A stretch of 64,000 nucleotides of DNA from Rutstroemia sp. NJR-2017a BVV2 (GCA_002946415.1 NJPS01000046.1:1550001-1614000), one strand, 5' to 3'. Shown: positions 48,792 to 60,268, counted from the stretch's first letter. Program-made: numbers and translations. Notes: generated by a model from the letters alone, not told the origin.

Positions 48792-49845
48792 TTTTGAAAT
48801 TCTTGGATCGTCAAGCACTGTTTCGAATTTCTTGTTGGTTGATGCTTGCTTTTGGACGATACATTCATTCGGACTTTGGACTGGGCCCTGCTGAACGAGC
48901 CTTTCCCCGCCGCAATCTTTCTGTTTGATTTGTGCAAGTCAGATACCCCGTGCCCTTATACTCTATATTCTGCTTCATTTGACGTTATACGCATCACGCC
49001 TTTCTTTTCTACCTGCGTCATATAAGGTGCTGTCTTGATGAATTTGGACAAGCTTTCCTGGAGGTGATGGCAGATGAAAAAGAGGATTCTTTTCTGTTTG
49101 CCTCAATATAGACCGCATGAAAGACAAATCATAGTTGGCTAGGGAAAGCCCCTTTTTACGATGAGAACAAGATTTCACGAATTCGATGATCTGATGAGCA
49201 CACTGGGATAGGAGTTATCTTTTTCGAAAATGTTCCCTTTCTATTTTCCTTTTCTATTCACTTTATGGAACTGCCAAAAAAAAATTCCTACCCCTGGGCT
49301 CTGGCGAACAATCGGGTGAGACTGGGTGTGGAACGAAAATCAATGGAAAGAGCAAAATTATGATTCTGATGACTGGGATTGGGGTTTTTAGGTTTTTCTC
49401 GGGATTTGGAATTGGGATTGGTGGTTTGGTTTGTTTTATTTTGGTTTGGGATGGATGGGCGGGAAGACATGATATGAAATGAACTGATATGAATTGGGAT
49501 CGGATGGGTGGGTTAGTGGCTGATATGAATGCATGGATGGTCGGATAGGTTGATAGGGGTAGGAAGAGAAACGAAGGGAATCCTTTTATGTTCTACGGAT
49601 CTTTTTCTCACTTCTTGATTGATAGTGGATAGGGATGGTATGGGAGGAGATGGAATGAAAATAGATGGGACCTGGAGACTAGAGAGGCGATGAGATGAGT
49701 TAAGTTGAGAAGGAAGGGATACATTTTCAATTCTTTTGTACCTACTTGTTTCTTTTCCCTTTTTTTATTTATTTATCTTTTGAAGTAATCGTGAATGGGA
49801 ATGATCGGGGAGACAGACAGACCAGGCCTCCTATCGTTTTATATC

Positions 49846-49862
49846 TTTTTTTTTTTTTTTTT
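49846..49862. repeat. T17 homopolymer
   Basis: Seventeen uninterrupted T residues in gene-free DNA, possibly a nucleosome-excluding tract. Confidence 0.8.
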
Positions 49863-50598
49863 GCTTGAGTGACGGGACTTGTCTGACTTGTTCGATGATG
49901 ATGGGATTGAACTGATGGGAGGAGTTGAAAGGTCATCATATATCCTTATTGGTGTTTGTTCGTTCATCGCCAACTCTTGTATACATGTATGACGAAGAAC
50001 TTGCTAGACGTTTACAAGAATGGATAGACACCATATGTAACTTACAAGGAGAACAAACGTGCTCGCTCGTATTGTATATCATATGTCACATGTAGCGCAC
50101 GAAGTCAACTCACCGACACGGCAAACACAACTAACCAGCTATCTAACCAACCCATCGACCGACCTAGCGTGCACAGCCTCTCTCTCCCTCTCGCTTTTCT
50201 CCACACAATCCCAACACCACACCAGCTCGCTCGGGTCATCACTGTCATCATGGCGTATGGAATACCTTCCGTCGGAAAGAAAAGCACGCACGCACGCATG
50301 CACTAATCCTTCTAGTGAATATCACTTGCGCGATATGATTCGTCGGGGCTAGACGAATGAACGGACGGATTGTGTAAGTGTATCGTAGCCTCTTCGACAA
50401 ATACGAAGAGTACCTGTAAGGTTTATGCAAGATGTTTCATGCGGGAGGTTATTTATGGATTTGTGGTTTGGTGATCAAGTTTCTTTTTCTTTTGGGGTGA
50501 GCAAGTGTTGTGGCGAATGCTTGGAGATGGATAATGGAGGGATGATCTTGAGCTGTTATGGATGATGGGTGCTGGTTTGGGGTTGGTGTGAGGGGTTC

Positions 50599-50618
50599 GT
50601 ACAGTACTGTACAGTACG
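50599..50618. repeat. Overlapping palindromes GTACAGTAC/GTACTGTAC
   Basis: GTACAGTACTGTAC (50599-50612) is a perfect palindrome and overlaps a second one, GTACTGTACAGTAC, ending at about 50617. Function unknown. Confidence 0.6.
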
Positions 50619-50907
50619 GGGGATGCGAGTGGATGGGTCTGAGATGCGTTTTATTATGGTTTGGAGCTGGGCTCGCCCGCGCGAACCATTGTCGTGACTT
50701 ACTCGACTTCTTGTTGAGGGGTAACTTATTCATTCCAATAACGACAAGGTAGAGGTCGATATGGACAACGAGGCTCGCTCTTACCTATTAGCAGCTGAGA
50801 TATAAACAGTGACGTCGACAAAATAAGCCGGCCGGCTCTTCTCTCCACTCCGGTCCGAGTCTCCTGCCCGACCTGCCCACTTATTTCAGCTATTCAGCTA
50901 TTATTAC

Positions 50908-51168
50908 TTACCGTGGCCCCGTAGGTTTAGGGTTGAATGGATACTGTAGCACCATTTCTGGGACAGACAGACGCCTGAAAGACGCCGTGTGGATCTTGAA
51001 CTTGCTACTAAAGTATTCGGGCCCGTATACTTCGTAAGACGATGTTCGAACTTCGTATGCGTACGGGTCTAAAGAGAATGGTTCTGGTGGGGAATCGCGT
51101 CGCTGGGTGGAGTCGTGTTTGGGGTTTGGTTGGGTGCGAGAGAATGAAGAACGAACTGAATGAAGCAA
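50908..51168 (-). CDS. Possible first exon or small protein, unknown
   Basis: An 86-codon frame starting MLHSVRSSFSRTQPNPKH has a protein-like middle (FSLDPYAYEVRTSSYEVYGP, then FKIHTASFRRLSVPEMVLQY). It runs into a good GTAAGT donor directly after KPTGPR. I could not find a convincing downstream exon, and the family is not recognised. It is the only plausible coding piece in the 4-kb gene-poor region, but it may be chance. Confidence 0.3.
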   Translation of the reverse strand: MLHSVRSSFSRTQPNPKHDSTQRRDSPPEPFSLDPYAYEVRTSSYEVYGPEYFSSKFKIHTASFRRLSVPEMVLQYPFNPKPTGPR

Positions 51169-52490
51169 GCTAGCTACTAAAGTAGTTGATTTTTACCAAG
51201 ATGCGGAAGTTGTGAGATGGGGAGATGGCACGGCGAAGTGTATGGATGTCGATGGTGCGAGAGGCTAGAGACTAGACAGGAAGCGGGCGGGTTTTGCACA
51301 TGCAAACTAATCTGCATGTACCTCTCACTGGGATGCATCTAGGGAAGGTGGGAAAGCTGTTGCGTTTGATATTGTACATATTCTCCCGGCACATCTTCTC
51401 CACTAGTTTCCTCGTGCCAGGAATTGGGCAATTCGAGGGCAACGATTCGTTGGATTTTTATGTATAGAGCAAGAATAGGAAAGACCAAACGATGGGGCAA
51501 AGAGCAAAACCTCGTTGATTCCTCTTGATCTCGAGATCTCTTGAACTATTGAACTCATTCTCTCTTATCTGGTTCTCTCTCTTGAAACATCATCACTTCA
51601 CATCTCACGCATCACATCCTCTCTGTTCGTTTCGTGTGTCTGTGTGCGACTGCCTATCTACTCTTTTACGCCGGCGCTCCTGCTCGATTCCTCTCGGTGT
51701 CTGTCTGTGTTGACCTGAAACACTCATTCGTTCAATCGTTTTCGCCCTGCTACACTACCACTACCGCTGCCTTTCACCACCCGCCGCCAGTAACTGTGGT
51801 TGATCTGACAGATCCACACGTCAGAGAAACAGCCCGGGTCGACCGAATCAACGAGATCAGAGCGAGACATTCTTCAATTAAGGGTTCGCATTTGATTGGG
51901 ATAAACGGCCAATATCTCCATCGCTGCTCCAGAAGCAAACTTCCGGTACGTACCGTGGAATACGCGGACACTCCACTTGCTGTCTCTCCCCCAGTTCTGC
52001 CCTCACTGCCCTTCACTGCCCGTCACTGCCCTTGGTATTCAGTGGGTTTCTTCTTATGATGATCCCGAATCATGACATTGGTTCATGACGGAGACAGCGA
52101 GAAGAATCAGGTTCTCTCTTGTCCCCCTACCCTTGCCGTGCGCAGGCAGTGTTACCCGTCCATCCACCCATCCACCCATCCCAGCCAACTTTCCCATCCT
52201 TGCGCTTTACTTTGTCATTCAAGCTCTTCTACACCACACACCAATTGCCCAATGCTTCCTTCCCTTCTCCGCTAAAGGGTAAAAACACAAAACTCGATAT
52301 TCTCAAGCCAAACTACTGTACCGAGTACGGATTGAGCTTCAACCCAGCCTCCACGCATAAAGGGAAAGAAGGATCTAGTTCGACTACTGTTCTAGAGATT
52401 CCCGATTACCGTCCCTGATAATTAGTTCCCTTTCTCTCTTTCCTCTCCTGCCTCTCCTCTAATAAGTTTCTCTTCCGCTTTCACATACTC

Positions 52491-52524
52491 TCTCACTCTC
52501 ACTCTCACTCTCATTCTCACTCAC
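52491..52524. repeat. CTCTCA microsatellite
   Basis: About five to six copies of a CTCTCA/CACTCT unit in the leader or promoter of the wall-protein gene. Confidence 0.7.
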
Positions 52525-52801
52525 ATACACTCTTCCTGTCGTTGACTTGTCTTGTCTTGCCTCATCATCCATCTTGTCATACATTCAATTGTCTGACAAT
52601 TCAACTTCCTCACACTCCAATCATCCCTCGTTTCGTATATTGTGACCTCACTCCATTCGTTGTTACGTCGCTGTGTGACAATACACCCTCTGCTCGCGCT
52701 ACTTCACCTACCTACATCTCCACAGATAATCGTTCTTCAGTCATCCGCAAAACACATTCGCTGAATCAGATTCTTTGGTCTTCATACTTGATCAAACAAT
52801 C

Positions 52802-55324
52802 ATGGTTTCTTTCGCTAATAATCAAAAGATCAGCGACGGTGAGCAACGGCTCTTCGAGAAAGAGACGGATCCATCGATGAAAGATTGTCCTTCGTACGAT
52901 AACGAGAAACGAGATATCGAAGCGGATAGCGCTCGGAAATCAGCAAAGATGCCTTCACTTCGCCACTTCCTCTTCACCCTCATGGTTGTCGCTCTTCTTA
53001 CTATCACTGTCGTGTCTGCCGCTGCGACAAACAGAATCCCGGAAAATGCAGCTCCTTCGGCGGATGATCGACAAGCTTTCGCAGAACTCCTCGATACTGT
53101 CGAGCCTGCCATGTTACATGAGGTTTTGCACCAGCACATGAAGGAGAAATACCAAGATGGCGTATTCGAGGATGACAAGAGAGCTATGGTGGCAGTTCAC
53201 AACGAGGAACCTGCCGTCGCAAATGCTTTGGTAGAAGCCGCAAAGGTCAATGCTATGATCGAGTTGCTCAAGCGACAATCTTCCAATACGACTACGGCTG
53301 CTCCTACAACCAGCGAAGCTTCCTCTACATCTGCCACTAAGGCCACAAGTACAGCATCCACTACCGTTGTAACTACAGCTTCCACCACCGTCATCACCTC
53401 AGCTTCGGTCACCACTTCGCCAACTACAACCCCGGTCTCTGTAGACTCGACCTCGACATCTGCTAGGACAACAGCTACTCAAGAGACAACTACTATTGTG
53501 TCCACGTCCGCGACCACTTCTCAGACTACCGAAGCTGTTTCTACCTCTGTTTCGACCTCCAACTCTGTAATTGTGCAGACCTCAGTTTCCTCATCCACCC
53601 AAGTCATCACTAGCGATGGAACTACATCGACACAAGTCATTCCGGTCACCACTACGAAGCCAATTTCGACGGTTCCAGTTACAAATTCGGGTAAGTTTAA
53701 AAGCGTGTCCAGCTCGCATTCCTTTCCTCCAATTTTGTCTAGCGTGCCTTTTGCGAATTCCTCTATGTTTGTCGATCCTATACTCGCTCATGGGTCGACG
53801 AGCACGACCTTTTTGAGTTCTCCCCTTCCAACGTCGACTTTGTTGACGTCAAGTTCTTGGGTTTCGTCTGCGGTCTCTTCGTCCGCAAGTTTGACGATAT
53901 CAAGTGTTTCCCATGGAATTCTTCACGCTATAATTGCTAGTTCTAGTTCTTCTTTTGGATACACCTCTGTGGGGGTCAGTTCTGGTTTTACCACTCTTGG
54001 ATATCAGGACTCTTCTTTGGTTTCTTCCTCTTTTCTTACCTCAATTGGATACCATTCCCCTGTTTTGGGTTCTTCTGTTTTTACTTCTGTTGGATCCCAT
54101 GATACCTCCACAATTTTGGCGTCAATCTCAAGCTCTGGAAATCATGATACCTTCTCGATGATGATATCTAGTTCTTTTGGGCCTCAAAATTTGCCAGTGA
54201 CTTCATCAATTGTGTCCAATCCCGCCGTGGTTCAGGATACGATGATAACGTCTAGTGTTGGCTCTCCCGTTTCCCAAAACTCACCGACAACCTCGTTGTT
54301 TGTGACCAGTTCTACTGAGTCTCAAGGCCTGTCTTGTTCCACATCGCCTGGGTTTAGTTCTAGCGTTGGGACTCAGCAAGGCACTTTAACAACTTGGCTG
54401 TTTGTTTCGAGCTCTGTTGAGGTTGAGGATGTCGCTACCCTTGTTTCTGTTTTAACTACTTCGGTGTCTATGCATAGCTTTTCAAGGTCATCTGAGATGC
54501 CGACGACATTGTTGTCTGTTTCGACTTCTGTGGCATCAAAGGACACTTCTGCAAGCTTGTCCTTAGCCACCAGTTTGCCCATACTAAAAGGGACGTCTGC
54601 AGCATCGCTGTCTGTTTCTTCTTCCATAAGATATCATGACAGCTTCACGACGTCAAGTTTCCTAAGTTCTTTTGTTACTTTTCATGCCAATGCTGCGCTT
54701 GTTTCTCGTTCTGGATTTGACTTTAACTCTGATTCAGGATCGACCTCTACATCTCCTCAAACTCAGAGCTCTGAGTCAGCTTCAGAAGCCACCGCGTCTC
54801 CATCAGAAGCATCAACATCTTCTCGTGGTACTACGGCTGCTCAAATTTCTAGTGCTTCTACAAGTGGGGCTGCAGTTTCATCCGGTGCGTCTAGTTCTCA
54901 GGCCACTGTCTCGGGAGCGAGCTCAACTGGAGTGTCAGATTCTTCGTCTCAGACATCAGATTCTTTGTCATTGACTTCTTCTGCGGGCTCTTCCGTTTCT
55001 TCTGCTTCTGAAAGTATAACTTCAACATCGACTAACGTGGGTGATTCTACAGCTCCTTCATCGGCTAAAACTACAGCCTCTCTCACCACTCGCCGGACTA
55101 GCAGCACTTCCACTCAAGTTTATACTACGACTCTTGCAAATGGTGCTCTTTCCACAGTCACAGCAGTTACTGTTGTTCCCGCCGAGGTTACTGAGGCCGT
55201 TTCGGCAACTGGATCATCTACTACAACCGGAAAAGCCTCTTTGCAAACCAATGCTGCAGGAAAGAACATGGGTGTCAACATGATTCTCGGTGCTGTTGGA
55301 ATGATGGTTGCAGGAGCTCTATAG
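52802..55324 (+). CDS. Ser/Thr-rich GPI-type cell-wall protein with candidate exitron
   Basis: The frame from ATG 52802 encodes 840 residues with no stop. An inner ATG at 52949 begins MPSLRHFLFTLMVVALLTIT, ending near VVSAAATN, a much better signal peptide. So the true start may be 52949, or the first 49 residues are a cytoplasmic extension. A conserved-looking 100-residue region follows (FAELLDTVEPAMLHEVLHQH, VNAMIELLKRQSS). Then comes a long Ser/Thr tract suited to O-mannosylation, and the protein ends in a hydrophobic tail (GVNMILGAVGMMVAGAL) typical of GPI attachment. Bases 53691-54737 carry a GTAAGT donor and a CTTTAAC...TTCAG end and are exactly 1047 nt; removal leaves 491 residues in frame. 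Its middle has degenerate units such as SIGYHSPVLGSS and SVGSHDTSTILA. The exact family is not recognised. Confidence 0.75.
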   Translation: MVSFANNQKISDGEQRLFEKETDPSMKDCPSYDNEKRDIEADSARKSAKMPSLRHFLFTLMVVALLTITVVSAAATNRIPENAAPSADDRQAFAELLDTVEPAMLHEVLHQHMKEKYQDGVFEDDKRAMVAVHNEEPAVANALVEAAKVNAMIELLKRQSSNTTTAAPTTSEASSTSATKATSTASTTVVTTASTTVITSASVTTSPTTTPVSVDSTSTSARTTATQETTTIVSTSATTSQTTEAVSTSVSTSNSVIVQTSVSSSTQVITSDGTTSTQVIPVTTTKPISTVPVTNSGKFKSVSSSHSFPPILSSVPFANSSMFVDPILAHGSTSTTFLSSPLPTSTLLTSSSWVSSAVSSSASLTISSVSHGILHAIIASSSSSFGYTSVGVSSGFTTLGYQDSSLVSSSFLTSIGYHSPVLGSSVFTSVGSHDTSTILASISSSGNHDTFSMMISSSFGPQNLPVTSSIVSNPAVVQDTMITSSVGSPVSQNSPTTSLFVTSSTESQGLSCSTSPGFSSSVGTQQGTLTTWLFVSSSVEVEDVATLVSVLTTSVSMHSFSRSSEMPTTLLSVSTSVASKDTSASLSLATSLPILKGTSAASLSVSSSIRYHDSFTTSSFLSSFVTFHANAALVSRSGFDFNSDSGSTSTSPQTQSSESASEATASPSEASTSSRGTTAAQISSASTSGAAVSSGASSSQATVSGASSTGVSDSSSQTSDSLSLTSSAGSSVSSASESITSTSTNVGDSTAPSSAKTTASLTTRRTSSTSTQVYTTTLANGALSTVTAVTVVPAEVTEAVSATGSSTTTGKASLQTNAAGKNMGVNMILGAVGMMVAGAL
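53691..54737 (+). other. Candidate exitron (in-frame, stop-free intron) of 1047 nt
   Basis: The donor GTAAGTTT follows AATTCGG, and the acceptor region reads CTTTAACTCTGATTCAG. Length is divisible by three, both borders have phase 1, and there is no stop inside. Base use inside (T-rich codons such as TCT, TTT, GTT) differs from the ACC/ACT/TCC-rich flanks. Both spliced and retained forms would give a complete protein. Confidence 0.5.
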
Positions 55325-56839
55325 GTCGGAACGAACAAAACGAATACATCGACTCGAACACTTTTGAAATTTACACATTTGCATAGCGTTGGGGTTAGTC
55401 GGGGTTTACGGTCGAAAAAACATCAGCATTTTTTCCATTTTAACTACTAGTCTCTCCTTATTACGACCGTAACGACTTCACGACGATCTATACCATTCCT
55501 TTTTTACCCCAGAGGGAGAAACACATACGAAACAAAAATGGGTCTTCGAATTGGCGCTTTAAGAATTGGATCACATGTCCGTCAATTGGACGCTTGCGTT
55601 TGCTTACTTGCTTTACATAATTGCTGCAGGCTGGGGGAAGGGGTAGATTGATTAGAGGGGGATGGTTTACAGAACATATGTGAGATGGGTGGAGGGGCAT
55701 GAGTTGACGAGAGGGGGAGATGGTGATGGCAGTGGTGGGGGACTATGGACATCACCGAGTGAAATATGTATATATGGATCTTGCAGGGAAGGAAAGGAAG
55801 AAGATATGGGGAGCAGAAAAGTAATTGTAGTTATGGAGATGCAGATGGATCATGGATTAGAGGAACATATGGTTTACGGAACGGATGGGATGGGATTTTA
55901 TGGAACAGGAAAGAGATGATGTTAATATTATACATGCATATGGAATAGGTTTTGAGACCCCTTTTTTGAAATGCAGCTTAGTAATTTTGAGATTGGGTTG
56001 TGCGGATGGATTTTGATTGTGTGAGGCGAGTGAGAATATGAGTAGATGAACAGATGAGACTTGACATCGGATGGGATGGGGTGGGATGGGATAGATAGAA
56101 TGGATGAGATGGGATAAAACGAACGAGATTAGCGAAATACACCAGATGAACAGATCGGACGAATATTAGAGAGAAGAGAGAGAATGGAATAGATTAACTT
56201 AGATCAGTGAGAATAACTTATGTATGAGAAGTATAAGAACGTACTTATAGACAGAAAGATTGAATATGGCAACAATATGGTTCCAACTTGCGAAGTGAAT
56301 AGCATAGCACAACATGCTAGAGTTTTATATCCATATGCTTTCCCCTTCCATAGGCAATACAACGAACGGATCAGGGCCAGCAGTCTGCGAACACGAATAC
56401 GGAGCTCGAGGCGTGAATGGCAGTACTAGCTAGGTAGTTGAGATGCTGCACCTATTCCGAACAGTTCAACGTGTGCGCATTCAGAAATGTGTACTGTTTT
56501 CCCATACTTTAGAGCTGGAGAACATTTCCTCGCTTTTTCCTTCCTCCCTCCTATGTCTCCCATTTCAGTTCATTTCAGTCCAATCTTATTAAACATCCAG
56601 CAATTTTTCCCTCCCAGAGATGAAATCTCCGCTCATATATCTTCTCCCGTCCATCTCTCCATCCGGAAAACAACAACAGCACACCCAAACAAGAGCAAAA
56701 CCCTCCTCCACCCGTACAATCTCCCACTTCCAACCTTTCCTTCTCCAATCTCCAACCTCCAATCTCCCACCTCCAATCTCCCACCTCCAATCTCCCACCT
56801 CCAACCTCCAACCATGTCCTTCCCCCACCCCTCCAATCC
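55325..56839. other. Intergenic, 3' ends of wall-protein gene and FAM32A gene
   Basis: 1.5 kb of G/A-rich, low-complexity DNA between convergent genes, with GGGATGG-like repeats near 56068-56115. No gene seen. Confidence 0.4.
56743..56813. repeat. Tandem CTCCAATCTCCCAC repeats
   Basis: A 14-nt unit, CTCCAATCTCCCAC, occurs about three times in full with degenerate copies (CTCCAACCTCCAAT) on both sides, in the 3' flank of the FAM32A gene. Confidence 0.75.
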
Positions 56840-57456
56840 TTATCCCGGCCCAATCCTCGGCATATCATGATGTTCGCTCAACGTGCTCAAATACCGATTC
56901 AGCTCCTCCACTCGCTGCTTATGCGTCTTCACGCCTTCGCGCTCTAGTCTCTGGATTAACTATTCGGGGTTCATGGGTTAGTTTTTGGTCTCTGATTGGT
57001 CTCCTCTTTGGATCTTGCCGGTGTATTTATTAAGATAAACCCGTTCGTTAGGGAAATCGAAAGGAAAACAGGAAAAGAGAAAGATAAAAATAGAGGAAGG
57101 AAGAAAGAAACAGACAAAAAACTCACCCTCCTCCTCCTCATCTCCTCCCTTCGCCTCTCCGCCTCTGTCTTGCCCTCACCATCTCTCTCTTCCAAATCCC
57201 TCTTACCATCACCATCACCATCCTCATCTTTACCATCCTCCTCCCTCAACGCCTTCTGCAACCCAGTTTCTCCTTCCACCCCCTCCCCTCCCATTTCCTT
57301 CCCCTCCTTCCCCTCTTTCCCCCCAACCCCAGCATCTTTCCCCTCCCCCGTCTCCCCCCCCTTCTTCTTCTTCTTCCTCTTCTTCCCAACCCCCGCCCCC
57401 GTCACCCCACCCTTCAATTTCAGTCCTCCGCCCGCAAAAGAATAGTCGTCTGGCAT
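56840..57456 (-). CDS. FAM32A homologue
   Basis: Two exons (57456-57127 and 56959-56840) with a 167-nt intron (GTGAGT to GAATAG) encode 149 residues. The start MPDDYSFAGGGLKLKGG and the Lys run KKRKKKKKGG match the FAM32A N-terminus. The middle is expanded with Gly/Lys/Glu low-complexity sequence (GKEGKEGKEMGG). Exon 2 gives LIQRLEREGVKTHKQRVEEL, then NRYLSTLSEHHDMPRIGPG, the conserved C-terminal block of the family. In human cells FAM32A is a spliceosomal factor that places its C-terminus at the active site during exon ligation. A nuclear splicing role here is inferred from family membership. Confidence 0.88.
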
Positions 57457-58102
57457 GGCTGTGAGGAGCCAGCGGCCGTGACTGTGCGGTGATAACTGGG
57501 GTTGCGCGTTAGGTACGATGGATAGATAGATAGGTGTGGATCAAGTATTAACAAGCGTTTGTACGGTAAATAGGTATCGCAGGTTGGGGATTGGCGATTG
57601 GAGATGCGAAGGAGAGATGGATGGATTCGATGTAATGCGATGAGATAAAGTCCGAGGCGGATCGGAAGAATGAAGTGCCGATCAAGAGTATGGGGCATCG
57701 CAGATTGGCTTTTTGATACGACCACTCTCATTTAGCAAAACTGCGCCCGGCTTCATGAGGTTCAGCTCATACTCAATCGCTATCCAGATTCGTCGACCTC
57801 CTCGTCATCTGACTTGCATCTGGTTGGGACGACGAAATGTCAAGTCTATACGACCTGTATGAGGGTCACCACTTTTATCATGTTGCCGGGCAGCTACAGT
57901 CAACAAATGTACCATATCACACGTCTATATTTTATTGGAAAACTATAAAGAATACCCACTTCAACTACGAACATATTTTTCTTCATCACCGATTCTTCAT
58001 TGCATCCCCATCATTTATCTGTAACCCCAACAAATCTTCTATAATAACCAAAAAAAAAATTCTACCTCTTCTTCCCCGTGACGGAAACTCCATGAAAACT
58101 GT
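57457..58102. other. FAM32A promoter and ODC 3' region
   Basis: 646 bases between two minus-strand genes; AT-rich near the ODC end. No gene seen. Confidence 0.4.
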
Positions 58103-59482
58103 TCACAGCATTCCAAGCAATGCCTTAGCACCAGGCTCGCTGGATACATAGATAACATCATGGCTATCAGTGAATCCATTGAACCGGGTAGCGGAGCACT
58201 TGGTATATGCACCCATGTTCTCGAAGTAAAGCCAATCTCCGACGTTGAGGTTTTGATCAAAACGAATGCTTGCAGAGATACGATCAATGCCATCACAAGT
58301 TGGACCCCAGATAGAATACTCAGTACCGGTGGAAGTCTCATAGCTGGCAGGAGTATCATAGTAGGTGCGATTGCCTGCTCGAAGGACTTGAGCAACAGGG
58401 TTCTGGTGATCAAACATGATGCTAGAGAAGTTTCCATAGAGACCATCGTTCAAGTAGAGCATGTAGCTCTTCTCCATGGTGACCGGATCTTCGACAGTGC
58501 GTCGTGCGATGATGTTGCACGCAAGTGTGAAGGCAGTGGAAACATAGTAACGTCCAGGCTCGCTGATGATGTTGATATGGCTGGGCATGTATTCGTCAAG
58601 TGCCTCACCGAGAGTAGCGGCCATCGTTTCGAAGGTTTCGTCACAGAATCCACCCCCAACGTCAAGGGTGTGCAAGTGGTATCCATAGGTGCGAGCTTGT
58701 TCGAAAACAGTGTGAGCGTCTTGAACTGCCTTTCTGAATGCAAGTGGGTCGGAAGCTCCAGAGCCAACGTGAAAGCTAACTCCAACAACGTTGAGGCCCA
58801 GTTGTTTAGCGAGAGAAAGGAGGTCATTGGTTGCATCCATAGCTGCACCAAACTTCAAGCTCAATCTGCACAAGCTCGAGGAATCGTCGGTGGAGATACG
58901 AAGGAACAATTCGGCATCTGGAAAGAGTTTCTTGATCTTGTGCAATTCATCACCGTTGTCGAAAGTCATCTGCTTGACGCCTTGAGTCGCAGCGTATCGA
59001 ACATAAGAGTTTGTCTTGCAAGGCTGAGCATAAATGATGCGATTAGGGTCAACACCCAACTTGAGGACTTGCTCAATCTCGCCCTTCGAGGCACAGTCGA
59101 AACCTGTGCCAAGCTCTGCCAAGAGTCGAATAATTTGTGGATCCGGGTTGCATTTGACAGCTGTGCCAAGTGTTAGGAAGAAGTCTATTGTTGTTGTAGG
59201 AAAATACTAACCGTAGAAAGGCTTAACCCTTGGGAGGTTCCTCTTCCATCTCATATGTTGTCGGTAGACCTCGCCCAGATCAGCTACGAAGAATGTATCT
59301 TCATCCCCCGCTTCACAGATATCATTGTCGATATTCTCAACCCTTTGCTTCAAAGCATTTCCGATGATGTTTTTGGGGACATTTGCGCCATTGAGCTCGA
59401 TGTATGAGCTTTTGTCGTAATAATGATTCAAACTTTCAACACTAGGATTGGTTTCAAGTGTGACAATGGCGGAAGGTGACAT
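58103..59482 (-). CDS. SPE1: Ornithine decarboxylase
   Basis: Two exons (59482-59212 and 59160-58103) encode 442 residues. It makes putrescine from ornithine, the entry step of polyamine synthesis, as a cytosolic PLP-dependent homodimer. The PLP Lys93 is in [10 protein letters not shown], read across the intron. Further group IV decarboxylase motifs: [14 protein letters not shown], the His in [12 protein letters not shown], the Gly-rich [13 protein letters not shown], the Glu in SEPGRYYV, and the catalytic Cys near 379 in [11 protein letters not shown]-terminal [14 protein letters not shown] contributes to the fold. Length fits fungal ODC. A long upstream leader is expected for this tightly regulated gene, and a TATA-like box lies about 790 bases upstream. 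Confidence 0.96.
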
Positions 59483-60268
59483 ATCCTCGCGAAAATGGAG
59501 GGTTGTTATTGGTAAATGTAGTTTTCTGGTATCACATCAGTATGCTAGAAACGGAAAGTAGAACAAAGCTGAGCACAGGCGACCAAACGTACTTTGAACT
59601 TTGAAGGGGGTGTTAAGGGGGTCTGTATCTGTCTGACCCTGTGCTGATCTGACGAGGTCGGCTCGACTCTTCCTCTACGAGAGGAAGAACCTCTAAACTC
59701 GTCCTATGCGGCAGCTGAGAAGTTTCGGACGAAGAAGGGGTGTTGTTAAACAACTCGTCGAAAAGAGAACGCTTAGACTGCGGAGACTGCAGCAGATGGA
59801 GGTGGAGTGGTGTTGAGGATGTGCCGGTTAGGACGTTCGGAGAAATCTTGATCAGAAACTAGTCTTGCGGCTGTCGGAGCCGTACTGAATGGTTTGCCTT
59901 TGATATGACCAAAGGCAGTCGCGAGGGATTTTTGTGACTTTGAGTCGTTGAAGATCTGCAGGGATAGCATTGCGTCAGTAAAGGTATGAAATGCCTCACG
60001 TTGGCAGCTTAGAGCTTCAGAAATCATCTGAGAATGATTCCAATGCCGACCGAATACGAGTCATAGCGAGTATCACAGTCGAAAGCTTGCTGCTTCGAGG
60101 AGAGCAGAATTTTCATCCGTGGGGTAGACAACTTACAAGACGGCGGAAGTAAGGCAAGTCGTGTTTTCAGAGCGAAGTTGTAGCTTGATGGTGCTACGTA
60201 GCAGGTATGAGGTTGAATCGCTCACGAGAAGAGTAACAGAGCGGCAAGTAGACGGCACACCCTTTTGT
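59483..60268 (-). promoter_or_regulatory. Probable long 5' leader of ODC with upstream reading frames
   Basis: About 790 bases between a TATA-like box and the ODC start. It holds an 84-codon frame (60027-59773, MISEALSCQREAFHTFTDAM start) that ends in TAA. A second frame, shifted by +1, is open for 54 residues past that stop (SKRSLFDELFNNTPSSSETS start). Long structured leaders with uORFs are known for fungal and animal ODC mRNAs. Whether these frames are translated is unknown. Confidence 0.45.

Larger units (their letters stand above)
48792..52801. other. Four-kilobase gene-poor region
   Basis: Longest stretch without a firm gene. 48.8-49.9 kb is RhoGAP 3' sequence and G/A-rich low-complexity DNA, with a 17-T run at 49846-49862. 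51.5-52.8 kb is strongly C/T-rich on the plus strand, with TCACTGCCC repeats (about 52001-52035), CCATCCAC repeats (52150-52178) and a CTCTCA microsatellite (about 52491-52524). This pattern is typical of a long promoter and leader for the highly expressed wall-protein gene that follows. Confidence 0.45.

Noticed and set aside
56575..56868. Gly/Arg/Trp-rich minus-strand frames over the CTCCAAT repeats
   Set aside because: They are translations of the tandem repeat in three frames, not genes.
57000..57445. Plus-strand Ser/Pro-rich frame opposite FAM32A
   Set aside because: Mirror of the Gly/Lys/Glu-rich FAM32A coding strand.
59773..60027. Possible ODC antizyme with +1 frameshift next to the ODC gene
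   Set aside because: The geometry (ORF then +1 ORF) is suggestive, but the first frame ends in TAA and not the usual UGA shift site, the second frame has only 54 residues, and none of the antizyme domain is visible.
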